Positions 1 to 5,951 of a stretch of DNA of 18,046 nucleotides are shown piece by piece. This DNA is from UBA1227 sp964539045 (GTDB lineage: Bacteria > Bacillota > Clostridia > Oscillospirales > Acutalibacteraceae). The stretch's first letter is position 1. The number at the start of each line of letters is the position of its first letter. The stretch spans positions 1-18,046 of the forward strand of contig CAZIHW010000100.1 of NCBI GenBank assembly GCA_964539045.1, written 5' to 3'. A model generated the notes under the pieces. The model had not been told where the DNA came from and ran no database searches. It was given only the letters and a program-made list of their open reading frames with translations. Made by a program: the position numbers and the translations under genes.

Positions 1-210
1 GAGCCCGCACCAATGCCGGCTCCGATTCCCGAGCCTGCACCAATGCCGGCTCCGATGCCAGAGCCTGCACCAATTCAGGCTCCGATTTCCGAGCCTGCAC
101 CAATGCCGGCTCCGATGCCAGAGCCTGCACCAATGCCGGCTCCGATGCCAGAGCCTGCACCAATTCAGGCTCCGATTTCCGAGCCTGCACCAATGCCGGC
201 TCCGATTCCT
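1..210 (+). repeat. Seven in-frame 30-bp tandem repeats
   Basis: Units begin at 1, 31, 61, 91, 121, 151 and 181, and the array probably continues left of the window. Two unit variants differ in the middle (ATGCCGGCT versus ATTCAGGCT). They are arranged so that 31-120 and 121-210 form an almost identical 90-bp higher-order repeat. Each unit encodes ten residues starting Glu-Pro-Ala-Pro. Confidence 0.95.
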
Positions 211-846
211 GAACCTGCGTCTGAACCGATTATGTTGGAGTCCATATTCTCCCAGCCGGAAGAAGAATATATTCCTCTTCCGCCGGAAATCGCTTTAGCC
301 AATTCTAAGGCTCCGGTTGAAGTTGCTCAAGTCCCGCTTGAAATGGCAACTCCGCCGGTATCTGCTGTTGCTCAAGCCCCGCTTGAAATGGCAACTCCGC
401 CGGTATCTGCTGTTGCTCAAGCCCCACTTGAAATGGCAACTCCGCCGGCAGCTACTGTTGCTCAAGTCCCACTTGAAATGGCAACTCCGCCGGTATCTAC
501 TGTTGCTCAAGCTCCGATTGCAGAGGTAGTTCCTCCGGTTGCTCCGGTTGAACCAGCTGTTGTTGAAGCGGCAATGCCTCCGGTTGCTCCGGTTGAACCG
601 ACCGTTGTTGAAGCGGCAATGCCTCCGGTTGCTCCGGTTGAACCGACTGTTGTTGCAGAGGCAAATGAGTATGTTGAGATTGCTCCGGAACCGGAAAAAC
701 CGCATACGGATTATGTTGTTATAACTGATGATACTGACACCGTTAAAGAAAGCGAAGAGTCGAAATATGATGACTTCACGTATCAACTTCCGTATGAGGC
801 GGGAAAAACTTTCGGAAGGAAACCATTCGAAGAGGGCACAGACTAG
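1..846 (+). CDS. Pro/Ala/Glu-rich repeat protein, C-terminal part (5' end outside window)
   Basis: The reading frame is open from the first base, so the true start lies upstream; 281 residues are visible, ending at TAG 844-846. I do not recognise the protein. The visible part is low-complexity: seven 10-residue units of the EPAPMPAPMP/EPAPIQAPIS kind, a short acidic linker (residues about 71-107), four 15-residue VAQVPLEMATPPVSA-type units, and about three 15-residue VAPVEPAVVEAAMPP-type units. A non-repetitive charged tail of about 60 residues follows, rich in Glu, Asp, Tyr and Lys. There is no LPXTG-type sorting motif, terminal membrane helix or Cys. Such Pro/Ala-rich tracts usually act as extended spacers between domains or through the cell wall; whether this one does depends on the missing N-terminus. 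A terminator follows 35 bases after the stop, so this is the last gene of its transcript. Confidence 0.8.
   Translation, partial: EPAPMPAPIPEPAPMPAPMPEPAPIQAPISEPAPMPAPMPEPAPMPAPMPEPAPIQAPISEPAPMPAPIPEPASEPIMLESIFSQPEEEYIPLPPEIALANSKAPVEVAQVPLEMATPPVSAVAQAPLEMATPPVSAVAQAPLEMATPPAATVAQVPLEMATPPVSTVAQAPIAEVVPPVAPVEPAVVEAAMPPVAPVEPTVVEAAMPPVAPVEPTVVAEANEYVEIAPEPEKPHTDYVVITDDTDTVKESEESKYDDFTYQLPYEAGKTFGRKPFEEGTD
322..501 (+). repeat. Four in-frame 45-bp tandem repeats
   Basis: Units start at 322, 367, 412 and 457, each beginning GTTGCTCAAG and encoding 15 residues (VAQ-P-LEMATPP). Units differ at only a few bases. A fifth partial copy begins at 502. Confidence 0.93.
538..665 (+). repeat. Third tandem array, 45-bp units (two full, one partial)
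   Basis: Units start at 538, 583 and 628, each beginning GTTGCTCCGGTTGAACC and encoding VAPVEP-VVEAAMPP. The third copy diverges after GTTGTTG. The array follows the 45-bp array above but has a different sequence. Confidence 0.9.
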
Positions 847-880
847 CCGTCAGACTAAAACTTAACAGACACAAAAATAA

Positions 881-915
881 ACACCCCTCGTGGTTAACCA
901 CGAGGGGTGTTTTTA
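881..915. terminator. Bidirectional rho-independent terminator
   Basis: A perfect 30-bp palindrome (arms ACACCCCTCGTGGTT and AACCACGAGGGGTGT, 881-910) is flanked by an A-run on the left (872-880) and T-run 910-914 on the right. It can therefore end the plus-strand repeat-protein transcript and the minus-strand gntR transcript that converge here. Confidence 0.93.
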
Positions 916-959
916 TCAGTCATAAATTGCTGAGAACTAAATTGCGGCGAAGTGATTTT

Positions 960-1676
960 TTAACCGATTAAGGAATATTCTAAAACATGTGTCGGAACAA
1001 CCAGGTTTACATAGTTGACAGGTAATTCTTCTTTCTCCGTATACACGCAAAGAGCAATTTCTACTACTTTTTCACTTGCTTTAATCTTCAATATGTCAAG
1101 TTCTTGTTTGGTTGCGTATCTGATTATGGCGCTGTTTTCAACCTTAACAATGGTATCGTCTATGCTGTTTAAAAGATTCTGTGATAAGACGCCTGTCAGT
1201 TTTGTGGAATCAAGCTTATCATAAATGTGCTTTGTAAAATAGTTAGTTTCGATAGCGACCGGGGTCTTATCTATATAACGAAGTCTGGCGAGTCTTTGAA
1301 GTTCTGTTCCTTTAGGCCAAAACTTAGTTAATTGGTCGCTCGTTGACTTACCGGATATATCTTCAAGGATCTCATTTTTATCGCGCAAGCCAAGTTTCTT
1401 AACTATAAAACTCAGGGAAATGAAAGGCACCATGCTGAATTTCTTTTCGCGCTTGTTTACAAAAGTTCCGATACCTTGCTTTTTATAGATAACCCCTTCT
1501 TCTTCAAGTTGGGCAAGCGCGGCACGGACTGTTGCTCTGCCTACATCAAGTTCTTTCATAAGTTGATACTCTGTGGGCAATTTAGCCCCGGGAGGGTAAT
1601 CACCGGAAATCAAAAGTTTAATAATATGTTCTCTTACGTAGAGGTAGAGTGTTGATGAATCTTCTCTTTTTGACAT
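960..1676 (-). CDS. GntR-family transcriptional regulator, HutC/UTRA type
   Basis: This is a 238-residue DNA-binding regulator. The N-terminal winged helix-turn-helix (about residues 8-76) has the classic GntR signature: PPGAKLPTEYQLMKELDV, then GRATVRAALAQLEEEGVI and a wing ending GIGTFV. Residues about 90-235 fit the UTRA ligand-binding fold of the HutC subfamily, with its typical RLARLRYIDKTPVAIE strand pattern. Length matches the family (about 230-250). The ATG is preceded by GGGAGG at a 7-base spacing (1684-1689 on the plus strand). It lies downstream of tetR on the same strand but has its own consensus promoter overlapping the end of that intergenic gap. HutC regulators usually sense sugar phosphates, amino sugars or histidine metabolites. 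No matching catabolic operon is adjacent, so ligand and targets are unknown; autoregulation is plausible. Confidence 0.92.
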   Translation of the reverse strand: MSKREDSSTLYLYVREHIIKLLISGDYPPGAKLPTEYQLMKELDVGRATVRAALAQLEEEGVIYKKQGIGTFVNKREKKFSMVPFISLSFIVKKLGLRDKNEILEDISGKSTSDQLTKFWPKGTELQRLARLRYIDKTPVAIETNYFTKHIYDKLDSTKLTGVLSQNLLNSIDDTIVKVENSAIIRYATKQELDILKIKASEKVVEIALCVYTEKEELPVNYVNLVVPTHVLEYSLIG

Positions 1677-1714
1677 ATATAGGCCTCCCAGCTCACAATG
1701 AAACAGTTACACGT

Positions 1715-1740
1715 AGATAATAACATATGGATAGTTATCT
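1715..1740. promoter_or_regulatory. Inverted repeat in the gntR leader, candidate operator
   Basis: AGATAA (1715-1720) and TTATCT (1735-1740) are inverted arms separated by 14 bases with CATATG near the centre. The site lies in the predicted untranslated leader of gntR, between its promoter and ribosome site, where an autorepressor could act. The arms are short, so a chance match is possible. Confidence 0.35.
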
Positions 1741-1794
1741 CAAAGATGATAATTGCAAAATTTGTCTGAACCGGTCACAATTGTTTTAAAAATT

Positions 1795-1823
1795 ATTATA
1801 AGTATGAACAGGCCTCGTGTCAA
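1795..1823 (-). promoter_or_regulatory. Consensus housekeeping promoter for gntR
   Basis: On the minus strand TTGACA (1823-1818), a 17-base spacer and TATAAT (1800-1795) match the sigma-A consensus exactly. Transcription would start near 1788, leaving about 110 bases of leader before the gntR ATG. The -35 box lies only six bases past the end of tetR. Confidence 0.85.
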
Positions 1824-1829
1824 GGAACA

Positions 1830-2402
1830 TTATCTTTCTTTGGACTGGAAATATTTAACATACTCTTCGGTTTTCCTTATAAACATATCTATATCTATGT
1901 TATCATTTCCCATTTTCTTGTGTATAACAAGGCCATCGGTAATAAGAAGTGTGAGCCATGATATATAGTCTGCGTCAACTCCGTCAATACGCTCTGCAAT
2001 TTTGGCGGAAATTATCTTTTGGAAATTCTCATATCTCTCCAAAACCATATCACGAATACACTCGTTGCCTATGCACGCGTTATAGATCATATGGATACGA
2101 GGATCGCAAAAATCTACGCCTCTCTCTATAACATACTTTATGAGCCTGTGCAGGGAGGTATCCTTTTCCTTGTTCTCTGTCCATTTTATGAAGTCATCCC
2201 ATTGCTTTGCAAGATATCTGTCGATGATGTCAATCAGTATATCTTCTTTTGCCTTATAGTGGTAATACAGGGTTCCTTTTGAAATGTGGGCTTCTTTAGC
2301 TATAAGAGCCAGTGATATATCATCAATTGATCGGTTCTCAAGCAATTGTTCTGTTACATCAATTATGATATCTTTTACATTTTCTTTTCTCGGAGCTGCC
2401 AT
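1830..2402 (-). CDS. TetR/AcrR-family transcriptional regulator
   Basis: A 190-residue protein with a TetR N-terminal three-helix DNA-binding domain (about residues 8-55); the recognition part reads IAKEAHISKGTLYYHYKAKEDIL, the canonical TetR turn plus YYHYKxKEDI signature. The C-terminal all-helical region (residues 60-190) is the variable ligand/dimer domain and gives no clear ligand clue. Start: ATG at 2402, with GGGAGG (2408-2413) five bases upstream. The gene is divergent from the GlpA/AGPS-like operon, the usual arrangement of a TetR repressor and its target. The target promoter carries a strong inverted repeat at its start site (2539-2556), so repression of the operon by this protein is a good inference. 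No terminator is seen between tetR and gntR, so read-through into gntR is possible. Confidence 0.93.
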   Translation of the reverse strand: MAAPRKENVKDIIIDVTEQLLENRSIDDISLALIAKEAHISKGTLYYHYKAKEDILIDIIDRYLAKQWDDFIKWTENKEKDTSLHRLIKYVIERGVDFCDPRIHMIYNACIGNECIRDMVLERYENFQKIISAKIAERIDGVDADYISWLTLLITDGLVIHKKMGNDNIDIDMFIRKTEEYVKYFQSKER

Positions 2403-2434
2403 AACTACCTCCCGAATGGTGAAAATTTACGAAT

Positions 2435-2463
2435 ATTATACTAGTTTTATGTACAAGTGTCCA
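2435..2463 (-). promoter_or_regulatory. Promoter for tetR
   Basis: On the minus strand TGGACA (2463-2458), a 17-base spacer and TATAAT (2440-2435) give a near-consensus sigma-A promoter, about 32 bases upstream of the tetR start codon. It is back to back with the operon promoter at 2501-2529. Confidence 0.75.
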
Positions 2464-2500
2464 GCCTGACGGATTGCGCGCATTTTCGTCGTCATGTTAG

Positions 2501-2529
2501 TTGACTTTATGTCGAAAAAATGGTATAAT
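2501..2529 (+). promoter_or_regulatory. Promoter for the GlpA-like/AGPS-like operon
   Basis: TTGACT (2501-2506), a 17-base spacer and TATAAT (2524-2529) form a near-perfect sigma-A promoter. Transcription would start near 2536, immediately before the inverted repeat at 2539-2556. Confidence 0.88.
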
Positions 2530-2538
2530 TCTGCTAGA

Positions 2539-2556
2539 GTCGGTCGAGTGACCGAC
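2539..2556. promoter_or_regulatory. Inverted-repeat operator, probable TetR-type repressor site
   Basis: GTCGGTC-GAGT-GACCGAC is a perfect 7-bp inverted repeat with a 4-base spacer, placed at about +3 to +20 of the predicted transcript and before the ribosome site AGAAGG (2565-2570). An 18-bp dyad in this position suits a TetR dimer blocking transcription. The divergent tetR gene is the obvious candidate binder; binding itself is inferred. Confidence 0.7.
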
Positions 2557-2581
2557 AATATAAAAGAAGGTGTTATCTCTA

Positions 2582-4312
2582 ATGAATATCAAGAAGATTC
2601 AGAAGAAGATTTTCACAAGATACGGTGACAGGGTAACTGTTTCGTATGAAGACGGTATTATCAGGCTCAGCGGAGAGCTTGATTCGTGGGAGGACATAGT
2701 AGATGCTTGTACTATGGCCGCACAAAAGTATAGCAAAACCCATGTAGTAAATGACATAAAACTCAAGGGTCTTGATATTCCGAAAATGAGGGTTCCATCA
2801 CTGAAGGACGATACACTTGAAGGCAAAAAGCCTGATGTATTGGTTATCGGTGGTGGTATTTCAGGTTGTGCTATAGCGCGCGAGCTTACAAAGTGGAACA
2901 TCAATGTTATGCTCATCGAAAAAGAGTCGGATTTTGCAAAAGGTGCCTCAGGCGCAAATGACGGTCAGGTTCATGTCGGCGTTGACTTATCAAAGGGTAG
3001 CCTTAAGCAGAAGTATGTACTCCTTGGTAACAGAATGTATGCTGATGTTTGTAAGGACTTGGATGTTCCGTTTGAGAGAACCGGACAGATGGCGCTGTTT
3101 ACACAACCCTGGCTTGCTTTACCCGTGTTCCTGCTTGTGCTTTACAGGCGATTTGTCGACGGCGTAAGCGATGCCCGATTTGTAACAAAGAGGGCTATTC
3201 AAAACGATAATTTAAATATATCGCCGGATGCTAAGTTTGCAATGTACAATGATTTGTCCGGTATCGTTTGCCCTTATGGTATAACAATTGCATATGCCGA
3301 GAATGCTGCTGAAAACGGTGCCGAGGTTTATCTCAATACCGCAGTTTTGAGCATGGATACAGATGATTCCGGCAATGTGACTGCTGTACATACTAATCGC
3401 GGTACAATACATCCTAAGATAGTAGTAAATGCCGCAGGTGTTTTCTCTGATGAAGTTGCAAATATGGCAAATGACAGATTCTATTCTATCCATCCTAGAA
3501 GGGGCACAAATTCCATACTTGATAAAAAGGTCGGCAACAAGGTTAATGCTACTGCATCTTACCAGGAGATCAGCTTAGAGCGCCTTAAAAGTCATTCAAA
3601 GGGCGGTGGATTGCTCCGCACTGTACATAAAAACATATTGGCAGGTCCGGATGCAGTTGAGTGCTTTGAAAAGGAAAATACGGCGACCAATCCTGAGAGT
3701 ATAAAGACGGTATTTAATAAGCAAAAAAAGACCGTTCCAAGCATATCCGAGAGGGATATTATTACATATTTTACCGGAGTTCGTGCACCCACTTTTGAAG
3801 AGGATTTCATACTCGAGTGGGGAAGAAAGTGCAAGAATATGTACCATTGCTCCGGTATTCAGTCGCCCGGACTTACTGCGGCTCCTGCTTTTTCAATAGA
3901 TGTGGCGCAGGCTGTTGCGGACAGACTGGGTGAGACAATGGATGTTTCGAAGAATGCATCGTACAATCCTGTAAGGCACGGAGTAACGGCAATGAGCAAA
4001 CTGAGCCCGGAGGAACGTGCCGGAAAAATTGCGGAGAATCCGGATTACGGAATTATAATCTGCCGCTGCGAAGAGATATCAAAGGGCGAGATTATAGATG
4101 CCCTTAACAGGCCGCTTTGTCCGCCTACTGTCGATGCTGTAAAGAGAAGAATAAGACCGGGAATGGGCAGATGCCAGGGCGGTTTCTGTATGCCTCTTGT
4201 AACAAGTATAATTGCAGAACACGAGGGTATAAAGCTGTCCGAGGTTAAAAAGTCTTCCTCGGAATCCGTATTGCTTTACGGTGAGACCAAAGGGGGTGCC
4301 GACAATGCTTAA
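2582..4312 (+). CDS. GlpA-like FAD oxidoreductase with N-terminal BON domain and C-terminal BFD-type [2Fe-2S] domain
   Basis: A 576-residue flavoprotein related to anaerobic glycerol-3-phosphate dehydrogenase subunit A. Residues about 14-63 have the BON pattern (V-V-x-DGIIRLSGELDSWEDI, ending VVNDIKL). The DAO-type FAD domain begins at DVLVIGGGISG (GxGxxG, residues 90-95), with GASGANDGQVHVGV soon after and NAAGVFSDEVA later. A hydrophobic stretch, PWLALPVFLLVLYRRF (176-191), sits inside the FAD/substrate domain. The C-terminus has Cys494, Cys496, Cys531 and Cys536 (CRCE and GRCQGGFC), the four-Cys pattern of bacterioferritin-associated-ferredoxin domains that hold [2Fe-2S]. ATG 2582 is chosen because AGAAGGTG lies upstream; a GTG at 2570 overlaps that site. 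It overlaps the next gene by 8 bases. Known relatives oxidise G3P to DHAP with GlpB- and DUF1667-like partners. The real substrate here may be a lipid-linked glycerol phosphate (inference). Confidence 0.85.
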   Translation: MNIKKIQKKIFTRYGDRVTVSYEDGIIRLSGELDSWEDIVDACTMAAQKYSKTHVVNDIKLKGLDIPKMRVPSLKDDTLEGKKPDVLVIGGGISGCAIARELTKWNINVMLIEKESDFAKGASGANDGQVHVGVDLSKGSLKQKYVLLGNRMYADVCKDLDVPFERTGQMALFTQPWLALPVFLLVLYRRFVDGVSDARFVTKRAIQNDNLNISPDAKFAMYNDLSGIVCPYGITIAYAENAAENGAEVYLNTAVLSMDTDDSGNVTAVHTNRGTIHPKIVVNAAGVFSDEVANMANDRFYSIHPRRGTNSILDKKVGNKVNATASYQEISLERLKSHSKGGGLLRTVHKNILAGPDAVECFEKENTATNPESIKTVFNKQKKTVPSISERDIITYFTGVRAPTFEEDFILEWGRKCKNMYHCSGIQSPGLTAAPAFSIDVAQAVADRLGETMDVSKNASYNPVRHGVTAMSKLSPEERAGKIAENPDYGIIICRCEEISKGEIIDALNRPLCPPTVDAVKRRIRPGMGRCQGGFCMPLVTSIIAEHEGIKLSEVKKSSSESVLLYGETKGGADNA

Positions 4313-5561
4313 ATGTGATGTTCTGGTTATAGGCGGTGGCCCGGCGGGACTTGCGGCGGCTATACAGGCGCATAAGCAAGGTGTGGATGTTATTCTTATA
4401 GAACGTGAAGCCAGGCTCGGCGGCATCCTCAAGCAATGTATTCACGATGGTTTCGGTTTGGTCAGATTTAAAGAAAAGCTATCCGGCCCCGAGTATGCGG
4501 AACGCTTTATAGACGAATTTAACGAACTCAATATAAAAGCACTTTTATACACATTTGTGACTTCTGTTGAAAAGACACAAACAGGATTCAAGGCTGTTGT
4601 GGTAAACAGAGACGGCGTTGAGACCATAGAAACAAAGTCGTTGATTCTCGCAACCGGTTGCCGTGAAAGGACATCAAAACAAGTGTCCATACATGGCACA
4701 AGACCGGCAGGCATATTCACGGCCGGTACAGCCCAGAACTTTACGAATCTTTTGGGACAGCTTCCTACAAAGAAGTGTGTTATTTTAGGATCCGGAGACA
4801 TTGGTTTGATAATGGCAAGACGCCTGACATTGGAAGGAGCAGAGGTTGTCGGTGTGTATGAGGTAAAATCCACACCTTCCGGTCTTACGCGTAATATCCA
4901 TCAATGTCTTAATGACTTTAATATACCGCTGTATCTTTCACATACCGTTACAAGGGTATTCGGCGCGGATAGACTTACCGGTGTCGAGATAGCTCAGGTC
5001 GACAAAAAAATGAGGCCTATACCGGGAACCGAGGAAACCGTTGAATGTGACGCTTTGATTCTTTCGGTCGGTCTCATACCGGAAAATGAGATAGCAGAGA
5101 GCCTTGGTGTTGAGATAGATCCGAGAACAAAAGGACCGAAATGCGATGCCCATCTGATGACATCCGTACCCGGTATCTTTTCATGCGGAAATGCATTGCA
5201 CGTTAACGACCTCGTTGACTATGTATCTGAAAGCGGTGAAACAGCAGGAAAATATGCCGCTGAATTTTCAGAGTGCAGTGAGAAGACCGTGGATGTTGAA
5301 GTGGGAGAAAAAATCCTCTACATTGTTCCTCAAAAGATAGATACACTTTCCAAGGATGAGGAAACTGTTGTATACTTTAGAAGTAAAGATGTTTTTGACA
5401 ACTCTGTTTTCAGAATAACGGTTGATGACAAGACTGTCTTTGAAAAGAAATATGCATTCTTAAGACCGCCTGAGATGGAAAAGGTAATAGTGAATTTTAA
5501 CTCTTGTGAGCTTAATGATGGCAGCAAAATAAGAGCGGAAATAGAGGTGATAGGCAAATGA
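4305..5561 (+). CDS. GlpB-like FAD/NAD(P)-binding oxidoreductase subunit
   Basis: A 418-residue pyridine-nucleotide-disulfide-oxidoreductase-fold flavoprotein. It has an FAD Rossmann motif at the N-terminus (VLVIGGGPAGLAAAI, residues 7-20), a second dinucleotide motif GSGDIGLIMARR (from residue 162), TGCRERT, and an FAD-closing CGNALHVNDLVDYVSESG segment. About 80 further residues form a C-terminal extension. LGGILKQCIHDGFG (Cys45) resembles this family rather than thioredoxin reductase, since no CxxC redox pair is present. The ATG at 4305 follows AGGGGGTG at 4291-4298 and overlaps the upstream stop by 8 bases. Its stop overlaps the next start as ATGA. This tight coupling argues for a complex with stoichiometric subunits. 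The expected role is electron transfer between the GlpA-like subunit and NAD(P) or another carrier. Sarcosine- or opine-oxidase-like subunits are the nearest alternatives by motif. Confidence 0.85.
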   Translation: MLKCDVLVIGGGPAGLAAAIQAHKQGVDVILIEREARLGGILKQCIHDGFGLVRFKEKLSGPEYAERFIDEFNELNIKALLYTFVTSVEKTQTGFKAVVVNRDGVETIETKSLILATGCRERTSKQVSIHGTRPAGIFTAGTAQNFTNLLGQLPTKKCVILGSGDIGLIMARRLTLEGAEVVGVYEVKSTPSGLTRNIHQCLNDFNIPLYLSHTVTRVFGADRLTGVEIAQVDKKMRPIPGTEETVECDALILSVGLIPENEIAESLGVEIDPRTKGPKCDAHLMTSVPGIFSCGNALHVNDLVDYVSESGETAGKYAAEFSECSEKTVDVEVGEKILYIVPQKIDTLSKDEETVVYFRSKDVFDNSVFRITVDDKTVFEKKYAFLRPPEMEKVIVNFNSCELNDGSKIRAEIEVIGK

Positions 5562-5926
5562 GTACCAAAACGATAGTATGTATCACCTGTCCGAGAGGCT
5601 GTACGATGGAGGTAACAGTCGACGGAGAGAAGATGGATGTAACAGGCAACTTCTGTAAACGAGGTGCCGAGTTTGCTAAAAATGAGCTTACAAATCCAAT
5701 GCGGACCATTTGCTCTACCGTCAAAACGAGTTTTGCCGCTGCACCGGTATTGCCTTGCAGAGTTTCCTGTGACATACCAAAGGATAAGATATTTGATGTC
5801 ATGAAGGAAATAAATAAAGTTATTGTTGATAAGCCGATTAGGAGAGGGGATATAATAATACCCCATGTTCTTGGATTGGATGCCGATGTTATAGCAACTT
5901 CGGATTTATTACACGATATACATTAA
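5558..5926 (+). CDS. DUF1667 Cys-rich small protein, probable Fe-S subunit
   Basis: A 122-residue protein beginning with CITCPRGC (Cys8, Cys11, Cys15) and then NFCKRG (Cys33). This CxxCxxxC...CxRG spacing resembles the [4Fe-4S] segment at the N-terminus of molybdopterin oxidoreductases, so a bound cluster is likely, though zinc is possible. Cys52, Cys67 and Cys71 are extra. The remainder is a small globular region (TNPMRTICSTVK, PIRRGDIIIPHVLGLDADVIATSD) typical of DUF1667. The start is translationally coupled (ATGA) to the upstream flavoprotein. From memory, the same GlpA-GlpB-DUF1667 order occurs in glycerol operons such as that of Thermotoga, which supports a third electron-transfer subunit. 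No catalytic role of its own is visible. Confidence 0.85.
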   Translation: MSTKTIVCITCPRGCTMEVTVDGEKMDVTGNFCKRGAEFAKNELTNPMRTICSTVKTSFAAAPVLPCRVSCDIPKDKIFDVMKEINKVIVDKPIRRGDIIIPHVLGLDADVIATSDLLHDIH

Positions 5927-5951
5927 ATAAACTATAAAAGGAGAGATTTTT

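Noticed and set aside
295..786. 163-residue open frame on the minus strand and two plus-strand frames (317-529, 539-724) inside the repeat gene
   Set aside because: Tandem repeats whose length is a multiple of three keep all frames open together. The products are Arg/Asn/Ser- or Leu/Arg-rich repeats with no ribosome site or family match.
2468..2490. Imperfect inverted repeat GACG...CGTC around TGCGCGCA between the divergent tetR and operon promoters
   Set aside because: The arms are off register by one base and do not resemble the 2539-2556 dyad, so a second operator is not supported.
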